Assembly: GCA_050288625.1 (NCBI GenBank) | Contig: JBNKEE010000033.1 | Location: forward strand, 40,989 to 104,988 | Direction of reading: 5' to 3' | Source: JAAGZL01 sp050288625 | GTDB lineage: Bacteria; Pseudomonadota; Gammaproteobacteria; Chromatiales; Chromatiaceae | Length of the DNA stretch: 64,000 nt | Shown: in pieces, positions 17,712 through 25,384 of the stretch | Position numbering within the stretch: position 1 is the stretch's first letter | Layout: the number at the start of each line of letters is the position of its first letter | Translations under genes and position numbers: made by a program | Notes under the pieces: generated by a model | Told to the model about the DNA's origin: nothing | The model's input: the letters and a program-made list of their open reading frames with translations, nothing else | The model's database searches: none

Positions 17712-17798
17712 GCCCGGGTGGCGGAATTGGTAGACGCAGCGGACTTAAAATCCGCCGGAGGAAACTCTGTGCCGGTTCAAGTCCGGCCCTGGGCACCA
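17712..17798 (+). tRNA. tRNA-Leu (TAA)
   Basis: The 87-base class II tRNA with long variable arm has acceptor arms GCCCGGG/CCTGGGC (one G-T pair), anticodon TAA, T-arm GGTTCAAGTCC and an encoded CCA end. The order Gly-Cys-Leu after pgsA matches E. coli glyW-cysT-leuZ. Confidence 0.97.
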
Positions 17799-18012
17799 TT
17801 TCATAAAAATCTGTTATCACGAACTGCAATAACAGAGCGTTCCCATCTTTTTAAACTACACTCATTCATCACTAAAATCATAATAACACCACAATATTCC
17901 TGGTTTGGTCAGCCAAACCGAAACAAATATACGGAACTTGATTATCGATACTCTGTCTGGTGTCTATATAGCCGATGAATTTTTTGCGAGCATCATTTAT
18001 TCGGAGGTTGAT

Positions 18013-18447
18013 ATGATTCGGCATCCCATACTTACCCTGCTATTTCTCTCGCCTCTAGCTCATGCCGCAAAACCTGAAATAAATTCATCCACCTATGGCG
18101 GAGCTATAGACGGTTATGATCCCGTTGCATATTTTACCGAAAGAAAACCGATCAAAGGCACAAGCGCTTATGCCTTCGAATATAAAGGTGCAAAGTGGTT
18201 GTTTGCATCTAAAAAAAACAGACAGGCCTTTAAAAAGTCGCCGCAGAAATATACTCCACAGTATGGGGGTTATTGTGCTTATGCAGTGTCTAAGGGATCT
18301 ACCGCCCCAACAGATCCAAATGCTTGGACTATCCATAATGGCAAACTCTATTTGAACTACAACGCAGATATACGCGCAAAATGGAGAGAAGACATCGCAG
18401 GAAACATAGATAAAGCTGATAGCTATTGGCCAAAGGTTCTCGAATAA
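18013..18447 (+). CDS. Exported YHS-domain protein
   Basis: The ATG at 18013 is chosen because GGAGG lies 5 bases upstream and the next 22 residues form a signal peptide (LTLLFLSPLAHA, cleavage after AHA). The frame is also open upstream to an ATG at 17905 without such support. The mature protein of about 120 residues contains a YHS domain (GYDPVAYFTERKPIKGT...FEYKGAKWLFASKKNRQAF...YTPQYGGYCAYAVSKG), a small fold often linked to metal binding. It would act in the periplasm. The DUF1223 gene follows after 20 bases with a near-identical ribosome-binding site, so the two are likely cotranscribed. Confidence 0.85.
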   Translation: MIRHPILTLLFLSPLAHAAKPEINSSTYGGAIDGYDPVAYFTERKPIKGTSAYAFEYKGAKWLFASKKNRQAFKKSPQKYTPQYGGYCAYAVSKGSTAPTDPNAWTIHNGKLYLNYNADIRAKWREDIAGNIDKADSYWPKVLE

Positions 18448-18467
18448 TGGCGTTATTGGAGGTAATC

Positions 18468-19235
18468 ATGGGTCTGGCACATAAAATCAGATTAAACAGC
18501 TATACTGCCTTGGTTATTGGTATGTGTATATTTGTCGAAACTACCTATGCAGATGAGTTCAGACTAAAGAGCTCTGATGAGCCTGCTACCGTAGTTGAAC
18601 TATATACCTCACACGGTTGCAGCAGCTGTCCTCCGGCCGATACCTGGCTTAGAAAATATATAAACCATAAGGATCTCTGGATAAAGGTTATCCCTATGGC
18701 TTTCCATGTAGACTATTGGGATTATTTGGGCTGGAAAGATCGCTTTGCAAATTCGAAGTACAGTAATCGTCAAAGAGAATACCGTAGCTCGGGAAAACTA
18801 CGAGCAGTTTATACTCCCGGCTTCGTTGTAGGTGGTAATGAATGGCGCGGTTGGTTCCGTGGAAATGCGGTCAATATATTGTCAGATAAACAGGTAGGTA
18901 GGTTAGAAGCACGCGTTGTCCCAAATAAAAAGGTAATGGCCAGATTTACACCGAATCATGATACGGTCGTACAGAATCTACGGGCACATGTAGCAGTTCT
19001 TGGATTCGGTATACAGAGTAATATTGGAGCGGGAGAAAACTCTGGCAGAACTCTTGCCGAAGACTTTGTCGTACTTGGTGATAGTTCAACGTCAACCGAA
19101 GGTGATTTGTTTAAGTGGGAATTGCCATGGCCTGTCCTTAAGGCGGCTAATACTGATAGAAGGGCAGTAGTTGTCTGGTTAAGCGATAAAGATGATCCGA
19201 CACCAATTCAGGCAGTGGGGGGTTGGTTAAACTAG
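18468..19235 (+). CDS. Exported DUF1223 thioredoxin-like protein
   Basis: The start at 18468 is supported by GGAGG 5 bases upstream and a signal-peptide-like N-terminus (ALVIGMCIFVETTYADEF). The frame is open to an ATG at 18426 inside the upstream gene. The 255-residue protein belongs to the DUF1223 family: VELYTSHGCSSCPPADTWL holds the CxxC of a thioredoxin-like fold, and FHVDYWDYLGWKDRFA and YTPGFVVGGNEWRGW follow. A periplasmic thiol or redox role is inferred from the CxxC. It ends 10 bases before the convergent kinase gene. Confidence 0.85.
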   Translation: MGLAHKIRLNSYTALVIGMCIFVETTYADEFRLKSSDEPATVVELYTSHGCSSCPPADTWLRKYINHKDLWIKVIPMAFHVDYWDYLGWKDRFANSKYSNRQREYRSSGKLRAVYTPGFVVGGNEWRGWFRGNAVNILSDKQVGRLEARVVPNKKVMARFTPNHDTVVQNLRAHVAVLGFGIQSNIGAGENSGRTLAEDFVVLGDSSTSTEGDLFKWELPWPVLKAANTDRRAVVVWLSDKDDPTPIQAVGGWLN

Positions 19236-19245
19236 GCCACTGTTG

Positions 19246-19914
19246 TTATGGCAGGTAGATAGAAAAACAACCGCCCTTTAGCTTATTATTGTTGCTAAGT
19301 TTGATAAACCCCATTTTATCTTTGTTATGGTGCATTTGCGCGATCATTTTGGCAAAATGAATGCCAAGCAGAGTCCTGCCATCACCTATATCATTGTTTA
19401 CGGAATCAGCTTCTTGTGCCTCTAGCATTTCATCTGTGAAGCCCGCGCCATCATCTTCAACACTGATTACCAAGTAACCATCTTTTTCTTCAGCCGATAT
19501 TTCAATCTTGCTTTGAGTGTAGCGTAGGGCATTACCTATAAGGTTATTGATGATTCCATGTACCAGGCACTCATCGAAATATCCATTTAACTCTTCATCA
19601 CAGTCGCAAGATAGAACTACATCTCCTGAATCTGCGGCAGACTGATTTTCAACCACTATCTCTTGTAGAAAATCGTCTACATAAACCTCATCAATAACAG
19701 GTGAGATGCGTTCATTCTCCATTCTATATAGGGTGAGTAATTCGATAAGGTTATTGTTGAGCCTTTTTGCCTCATGCTGTATTGCTGCAATTTTCGAAGA
19801 CTCATTCATATTAACAGGAAGTTCATCGACAACTTCATCAAGGCGGTTTATAACCATACCTAGAGAGTTCTTCATGTCATGAATAATAGATGCGAGAATA
19901 TCGTAAAATAACAT
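19246..19914 (-). CDS. Soluble histidine kinase without sensor domain
   Basis: The 222-residue protein has an H-box at the extreme N-terminus (SIIHDMKNSLG, His12), a short dimerisation helix pair, then an HATPase domain with N-box INNLIGNALRYT and G1 box VEDDGAGFTDEML. There is no membrane segment and no sensory domain, so input must come from a partner. The REC-TPR gene is 18 bases upstream on the same strand and is the obvious partner. It could phosphorylate or dephosphorylate Asp61 of that protein. Target and stimulus are unknown. Confidence 0.85.
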   Translation of the reverse strand: MLFYDILASIIHDMKNSLGMVINRLDEVVDELPVNMNESSKIAAIQHEAKRLNNNLIELLTLYRMENERISPVIDEVYVDDFLQEIVVENQSAADSGDVVLSCDCDEELNGYFDECLVHGIINNLIGNALRYTQSKIEISAEEKDGYLVISVEDDGAGFTDEMLEAQEADSVNNDIGDGRTLLGIHFAKMIAQMHHNKDKMGFIKLSNNNKLKGGCFSIYLP

Positions 19915-19932
19915 GTAAGTGGCCTATAGAAT

Positions 19933-21534
19933 TTAGTGTAAGTCTTCGTAGCGCTTCTTAAGATTCTTTAATGTTCTGTTATCTGGATCAATCCTGCCGG
20001 CCCGTTTTAGATACTTATCCAGTTTAACGGACAATTCATCGTCTTTGCCATGCTCTTCCATATACATCAAAAATGTACGTGCTGCATTCATGTTAACAAT
20101 GATATTTGCCGACATTCCTTCTGCTGCGTCTTCAAATAGTTTCATTGCTTCTTCAAGTTTTCCTTCCCTGGCAAGTTTTGCACCATCGTTATTGAGTTTG
20201 ACAATATCTTTCCTGATTCTTGAAACAAAGGACTTTGGGTCGTCTTCAAGTTTGAGATCACCCAGGGTATCACTAATGCCTTTAAGAATTTCAGGGTTGT
20301 GATGATGATTGCTGGCGGTTTGCTGTAGTATTTGCTTGGCCTTTATATCATCACCAGACTGAGAACAGGCCTTTGCCATATCCACTGCAAGTTCAGGAGA
20401 TGTATGTCCTCCTAGTTTGTTGTATAGCCTGGTTGCAGTCTTCATGTTCTCTGCGACTGCATCTTCGTCCTCCAGGATCAGGGCGTTGGTTATCGCGGTG
20501 TAAAGCTCTGCCTCTGGATCATCTTTAAAATTCTTGGCTATCTCCCGTGTATATCTCTCCGCGTCATCATGCAGACCGGATTTTGCCTTTATTTGGGCAA
20601 TATTCGAAAACAACGAAGGGTGTTTATAGATCGAGTGCTTCCCTAGTTTAATAGCATTATTGAATGCAGCCTCAGCGGTTTTTGTATCTCCGTTTCTCAG
20701 AGCAAGTTCACCAAGGGCTTTTTGTCTTGGTATAGCTCGGGCGGAAAGTTTCACACCTTTTTGCAGGACCTTTTGCGCCTCTTGTTGTTCGTCCAGCATT
20801 TGTTGAGTCTTTGCCAACCAGTCGTAAGCTGCCATAAATCTTTCGTTATCGGCAATCAAATCAGAAAATACCTTTTTTGCCTCCTCATACTGCTCCTTTC
20901 CAAACATCGCCTTGCCCAGGCCCAGCTTAGCCCACGCCATTTCTCTTTTGCTTAATACCCTGCGATATATAATCTCGGCCTGGTCGAATTCGCTGTCCAG
21001 GATAGCTAGTTCCGCCTTTAAGCGGGTGAGTATATTTTTGTTCTGTGTGTTTTGGGCGAGTTTTTTATCTATAAGTCTGTTCGCAAGGTCGTAGTCTAGA
21101 TTGTTTATTGCGTGCTCAATTTCGATTAGATCAGCTTTCTTGGTAAGAAGACGACTTAGTCTTTTCCCAAGCAAATTCTTGGTAAATGGCTTGGTTAAAT
21201 ATGAGTCAGGTTCGTATTCCACTGCTCCCATGACCATTACTCTGGTATTTTCAGCGGTAACCATAACGAATACGGTGCCCACACCTATCAATTTTCGGTG
21301 TCTTATTTCTTCTAAAACCTGTTGGCCGTCACGGCCTGGCCCCAGGTTGTAATCACACAATATAACGTCAAAGCGTTTTTGCTCAATAATCCTTATGGCT
21401 TCCTTGCCATTGGTTACCATATCAATCTTGGAGACACCGAATGATGTCAGCATATTTTTCAGGACACTACGCATGTCGACAAAGTCATCGACGATCAAAA
21501 ATCTTAACTCTTTGAAAATGCTGTCTAATTTCAT
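19933..21534 (-). CDS. Response regulator with TPR output (REC-TPR)
   Basis: The 533-residue protein has an N-terminal receiver domain (residues about 10-130) with Asp16/Asp17, phospho-acceptor Asp61 (VILCDYNLG) and Lys115 (LTKPFT). About 370 residues of helical TPR-like repeats follow (such as AKLGLGKAMFGKEQYEEAKKVF-type units). There is no DNA-binding or enzymatic domain, so output is presumably protein binding. The soluble kinase follows after 18 bases. Similar REC-TPR proteins are known in gammaproteobacteria, but I cannot name the pathway. Confidence 0.88.
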   Translation of the reverse strand: MKLDSIFKELRFLIVDDFVDMRSVLKNMLTSFGVSKIDMVTNGKEAIRIIEQKRFDVILCDYNLGPGRDGQQVLEEIRHRKLIGVGTVFVMVTAENTRVMVMGAVEYEPDSYLTKPFTKNLLGKRLSRLLTKKADLIEIEHAINNLDYDLANRLIDKKLAQNTQNKNILTRLKAELAILDSEFDQAEIIYRRVLSKREMAWAKLGLGKAMFGKEQYEEAKKVFSDLIADNERFMAAYDWLAKTQQMLDEQQEAQKVLQKGVKLSARAIPRQKALGELALRNGDTKTAEAAFNNAIKLGKHSIYKHPSLFSNIAQIKAKSGLHDDAERYTREIAKNFKDDPEAELYTAITNALILEDEDAVAENMKTATRLYNKLGGHTSPELAVDMAKACSQSGDDIKAKQILQQTASNHHHNPEILKGISDTLGDLKLEDDPKSFVSRIRKDIVKLNNDGAKLAREGKLEEAMKLFEDAAEGMSANIIVNMNAARTFLMYMEEHGKDDELSVKLDKYLKRAGRIDPDNRTLKNLKKRYEDLH

Positions 21535-21735
21535 GCGTAGATATTGTGCTCGGATTATATGTGGTTATCTATCTATGTCATAAATATGTATCGTCATAAT
21601 TAGAAAAAACTGAAAACTTATTCGGATAATGGCATTATATCGCCCATCTAGAATGATTCCTTTAATGTCGGCCTGATTGCTGATATTGGACGAACATTAC
21701 CTAACCACTACCCTGACGATGTACGAAAGCCAAAC

Positions 21736-21897
21736 ATGAAAATTACAATTACTATCCAAGATACAGATAATGGCAGCATAAAGGTCACTGAAGAACGTGA
21801 CCCTGCGGATGGAGAAAATGAGAATTCAATAACCTCTGCCAGCGCCTTGGCTGATGCAATGTTTGAATTGATGGATCAGCTAGGTGAAACAGACTGA
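21736..21897 (+). CDS. Small acidic hypothetical protein, 53 residues
   Basis: This short frame starts at ATG 21736 (MKITITIQDTDNGSIKVTEE) and ends at TGA 21897. A beta-strand-like N-terminus with alternating Ile/Thr is followed by an acidic linker and a C-terminal helix (ALADAMFELMDQLG). The ribosome-binding site is weak (GAAAG). It lies alone between divergent REC-TPR and convergent glpD. Patterned composition makes it look coding, but I do not recognise a family. Confidence 0.55.
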   Translation: MKITITIQDTDNGSIKVTEERDPADGENENSITSASALADAMFELMDQLGETD

Positions 21898-21917
21898 GAT
21901 ACTCGGCATATCCCTGG

Positions 21918-23072
21918 TCATGGTAATTTTAGTTTCCTAGTATCTGCAATTTCTGTTCTTTGCGGCAACATACTTGCTGCTTTTTTAATCACCTTCTCTG
22001 CAGTAGCCCGATACGAGGACAATTTCCCTCCGTAAATGCTTAACACTCTCGGGTTGTTATAATTGTCTCTGTATATAATTGTTTCACGAGAGCGGTGAAA
22101 TATAGATTTGCTCTCTTGCTTTAATACTCTGATGCCGGCAAAACTTCTCTTGATATCGGATCGTGCGGCACCAGGTGAAAAATAGCTTCGATATACATCT
22201 AACAGATAATCAATCTCTACCTCTGATGGGGTGACATCTGCCGGGTTTCCCTGGAATCTCATCTCTGTTGTCCCAATTAGTACATCATTATCCCATGGCA
22301 TTATCAGAACCGCCCTTTGATCCTGTGGCGCCTCCAGATAATACACACCATGTTTCTGTCTGGCAGAAATCAAAATATGTGATCCTTGAACTAAGTCGAT
22401 AGCAAGTTGCTGTGGTGTGGGTTGGATATTCCTGAGTGTTGAATTGATCCATGGCCCAGTGGCGTTTATGAGCATTCTGGATTTAATAGAGCCGGTTTTC
22501 CCATGTTGCTCATACTCTAGAATGCATCCATCTGATCCTGAGGTCGCCTGCAGAAATCTACAATCAAGTTTTACAACTGCTCCAATCTGGGAGGCGGATT
22601 CGAGAACAGCTTGGGTTAGCAGTTGGTCATCTGTTTGCGCATCCCAATATTGGAAAACTGCCTTTAGTCCCTCTGTCTTCAATCCGTCAAGCTGGTCCCA
22701 GCTTGATCTTGGAACCCTTTGAAATCCCTTGCCGCCAAGCAGTGCGTAAAGCGACAAGCCAGCAGTGATGATGTAGGGTCCACGGTGGCTTTGTTCATAC
22801 ACTGGTATATAAAAAGGTACTAGTCGTACCAGATGTGGTGCATTTTTAAGTAGCAGACGACGTTCTCGAAGACATTCCCAAACCAACCCGATCTGAGCCG
22901 TCTCGAGATAACGCAATCCACCATGGATCAATTTGGAAGAACGGCAGGATGTTCCGAGACCAGGTTTCTCATACTGCTCGATTATGAGTGTTTTGTAGCC
23001 GGCTGCTGCAGCGGCCTGGGCGACGCCAGCGCCATGTATGCCGGCACCAATTATCGTAAGATCATAATCCAT
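21918..23072 (-). CDS. glpD: FAD-dependent glycerol-3-phosphate dehydrogenase, short form
   Basis: Oxidises glycerol-3-phosphate to dihydroxyacetone phosphate, normally at the membrane with quinone as acceptor. The start at 23072 (MDYDLTIIGAGIHGAGVA) places the FAD-binding Rossmann motif at the N-terminus; an upstream in-frame ATG at 23156 would add residues inside the preceding gene. SCRSSKLIHGGLRYLE and IYGGKLSSYR are family signatures. At 384 residues it stops just after GGKLSSYR and lacks the C-terminal helical domain of E. coli GlpD (about 500 residues). It overlaps the upstream phosphodiesterase gene by 11 bases. Confidence 0.88.
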   Translation of the reverse strand: MDYDLTIIGAGIHGAGVAQAAAAAGYKTLIIEQYEKPGLGTSCRSSKLIHGGLRYLETAQIGLVWECLRERRLLLKNAPHLVRLVPFYIPVYEQSHRGPYIITAGLSLYALLGGKGFQRVPRSSWDQLDGLKTEGLKAVFQYWDAQTDDQLLTQAVLESASQIGAVVKLDCRFLQATSGSDGCILEYEQHGKTGSIKSRMLINATGPWINSTLRNIQPTPQQLAIDLVQGSHILISARQKHGVYYLEAPQDQRAVLIMPWDNDVLIGTTEMRFQGNPADVTPSEVEIDYLLDVYRSYFSPGAARSDIKRSFAGIRVLKQESKSIFHRSRETIIYRDNYNNPRVLSIYGGKLSSYRATAEKVIKKAASMLPQRTEIADTRKLKLP

Positions 23073-23829
23073 TTGTGCAGGCCTGTGTGAACAGTATCTG
23101 GTTCTCCAGCATGAGGCCAATATCTCCCGTTTCGATATATTTGATTCCCTGTTCACACCACTTCAATGCTACATGTGGTGTGTTTATTTCATATAACATC
23201 CATTCCCAGGGACCATCCCAAGGATGCGTGTTAGCCGGCAATTTTCTGTAATTGCATATTAGAAAGTCTGGGTTCAGGGAAACAGCATATTCATTATGCT
23301 TCTTATCGTACTTATTCAACACCAGGCCGATCCTGATATCGCTGTTGTTTTTGGCATACTCTACGGCTGAATAGTTAAATGATATTAGAACAGAGCTTTC
23401 GCTATAAGGCTGTAGTATATCTAGCAGCCTATCTACAACCATGGCAACACCCCAACGTTCTAGACTCTCTTCCTTTATTTCCACCATATAGTTGACTTGT
23501 GGGTAGCCAGATAATCTTTCCAGCACGCTATCCAACGTTGATATCTGTAGAGGATAGAATTTATCTCCAAACCTATTTGGCTCGTGCGCACTGATACTAT
23601 TTATTTCATCAGCGTTGGTCTCAAAGACAGATATGCCTGTATCTGCTATTCGCATAAAGTCAGAATCATGTATGAGGATAAACTGTCCGTCCGCGCACAT
23701 CTGTATATCGAACTCAAGCCAGCAGGCTCCAGCATCTATCGCCGCTTTCAGTCCTAACCAGCTATTTTCTGGATACCTTTCCATGTAACCGCGATGTGCT
23801 ACGAGTTTTGGTATCTTTTGATTATTCAT
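23062..23829 (-). CDS. Glycerophosphodiester phosphodiesterase
   Basis: Hydrolyses glycerophosphodiesters from phospholipid turnover to glycerol-3-phosphate and an alcohol. The 255-residue protein has the GDPD motifs LVAHRGYMERYPENS, WLEFDIQMCADGQFILIHDSD and MVEIKEES. The usual PENT is PENS here. No signal peptide is seen, so it is of the cytoplasmic UgpQ-like type. It sits between glpK (8-base overlap) and glpD (11-base overlap), so its product can pass directly to GlpD. Confidence 0.92.
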   Translation of the reverse strand: MNNQKIPKLVAHRGYMERYPENSWLGLKAAIDAGACWLEFDIQMCADGQFILIHDSDFMRIADTGISVFETNADEINSISAHEPNRFGDKFYPLQISTLDSVLERLSGYPQVNYMVEIKEESLERWGVAMVVDRLLDILQPYSESSVLISFNYSAVEYAKNNSDIRIGLVLNKYDKKHNEYAVSLNPDFLICNYRKLPANTHPWDGPWEWMLYEINTPHVALKWCEQGIKYIETGDIGLMLENQILFTQACTNGL

Positions 23830-25231
23830 TATTTGTTTCTTCGATGTACTTGGTTAGTAATTCGATAAATAGTTTGAAGCGAGAGTTTAGTCCAGATTCA
23901 TCCTGGGGCAGAAACGCATCATTTTGACTTGTGAGCCATGTTTTCGGCTGACCTGCGGCTATCCAGGCAATACCTTTGATAGTGCTTTCTGAGTCATCAA
24001 TACGGTTTACTTTAAGATTAGTCAGATTTGCCAGTTTTTGGCATATTTGGTCTACCCTTGAAAGACCACCACTCAGTTGGAGCTCAGTGATCGATTTAGA
24101 TTGTAGCATTAGCTGAATATTGTGATTGATGAGAAAAAGTATGCTTTCACAAACTGACGCCAGCATCTCGAAATGAGAATAACTGGCTGGATCTCCATTA
24201 AAAACAGGATCCAATCCAGATTTCCACCACGGCGATCCCAATCCTCCCACGGTATTAATAAAGATGGGTGGATCTTCAACCTGTTCGAGTGATTGTTGCA
24301 GAAACGTACGATATTCTTCGATCTTGAAGTGACTGGATAACCACTGTAGTGCATTACCTGCGCCATTGACCGTGGCTTCTAGTATGTATTCACAATCCGT
24401 TTCTTCGCTGAAACTGATAGTGTTCAAGAGCTGTGGTAGAGGAGTATCTTCATGCTTTGTGGTTATGATAAATGCACCACTGCCGATATTCACCAGAGCC
24501 GTACCATTTTCTGGTTTCCCAGAACAGAACCACGCGGCATTTTGATCACCATTCATCGCGGTGATCGGTATACCATAAGAACTTAACTCACCAAACTTAT
24601 GATAGATAGGCCTGGATGCAGGCAGGAAAAATAATGGAACGCCAAACAGATTTGATAGCTTTTCTGACCAATCCATCGTCTTTAAATCCAATAATTGCAT
24701 CCTTTGTGCATTGCCATGATCTACCGCGTTGTTATCTGTATTAGTTAGCCTGGATAACAGATAGCTGGAGATGGGGCCTGTCCTGTCGTTATCGTTCATT
24801 TTGTTGTCAATGAGCCAGCGTAGTTTGGTAGCACCATAGTGAGCAGATAGGGGGAGACCGGTTATCTGCCTTATCTCATCCGCATGATCATGCAAGTTGG
24901 CTAGCACAGTCTCACCACGGGTATCCTGCCAATTCAATACAGATGACTTGGGATGGCCGTGTTGATCCCAGCAAAGCACTGAAGAGCGCTGTGTTGCTAT
25001 CCCACAGTATTCGATAGAGTACCTGATTGTTGTCGGAAGTGTACGCCAAACCTGGTCTATTGCAGATGATGCAGATTGAACAATCTGTACGGGATCTTGT
25101 TCCATCATCCCGGCTTTAGGATTAGTTGATGGAATAGGACATGATGCCATGGCCAATACTTCGCCGTGCGTAGTTAGGACAGCTGCGCGGGTAGATTGAG
25201 TCCCCTGATCAATAGCAAGCACATAACTCAT
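23822..25231 (-). CDS. glpK: Glycerol kinase (FGGY family)
   Basis: The 469-residue FGGY carbohydrate kinase begins with the ATPase motif LAIDQGTQSTRAAVL. It has MEQDPVQI, SAHYGATKLRWLIDN, MNGDQNAAWFCSG and a C-terminal LSGGLSRVDQICQKLANL. The neighbouring phosphodiesterase and GlpD make glycerol the likely substrate. It is about 30 residues shorter than E. coli GlpK, so another polyol cannot be excluded. It is the first gene of a three-gene overlapping operon, with 153 non-coding bases separating it from the divergent chemoreceptor gene. Confidence 0.85.
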   Translation of the reverse strand: MSYVLAIDQGTQSTRAAVLTTHGEVLAMASCPIPSTNPKAGMMEQDPVQIVQSASSAIDQVWRTLPTTIRYSIEYCGIATQRSSVLCWDQHGHPKSSVLNWQDTRGETVLANLHDHADEIRQITGLPLSAHYGATKLRWLIDNKMNDNDRTGPISSYLLSRLTNTDNNAVDHGNAQRMQLLDLKTMDWSEKLSNLFGVPLFFLPASRPIYHKFGELSSYGIPITAMNGDQNAAWFCSGKPENGTALVNIGSGAFIITTKHEDTPLPQLLNTISFSEETDCEYILEATVNGAGNALQWLSSHFKIEEYRTFLQQSLEQVEDPPIFINTVGGLGSPWWKSGLDPVFNGDPASYSHFEMLASVCESILFLINHNIQLMLQSKSITELQLSGGLSRVDQICQKLANLTNLKVNRIDDSESTIKGIAWIAAGQPKTWLTSQNDAFLPQDESGLNSRFKLFIELLTKYIEETNNE

Positions 25232-25384
25232 GTATATAAAATAGACTCAAATTGGCTTCTTATGATTATTGATAAACCTCAAATTTTTCTAAAGAAACAG
25301 CGCTAACGGACGCTATTAGATGCAAACTATAACAACAGACAATGGACGTTTAGTAAATCACTATACCTGAGGAGTGATAACCTA

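Noticed and set aside
17718..17978. 86-residue plus-strand ORF
   Set aside because: It runs through tRNA-Leu (17712-17798) and has no ribosome-binding site or protein-like composition after it.
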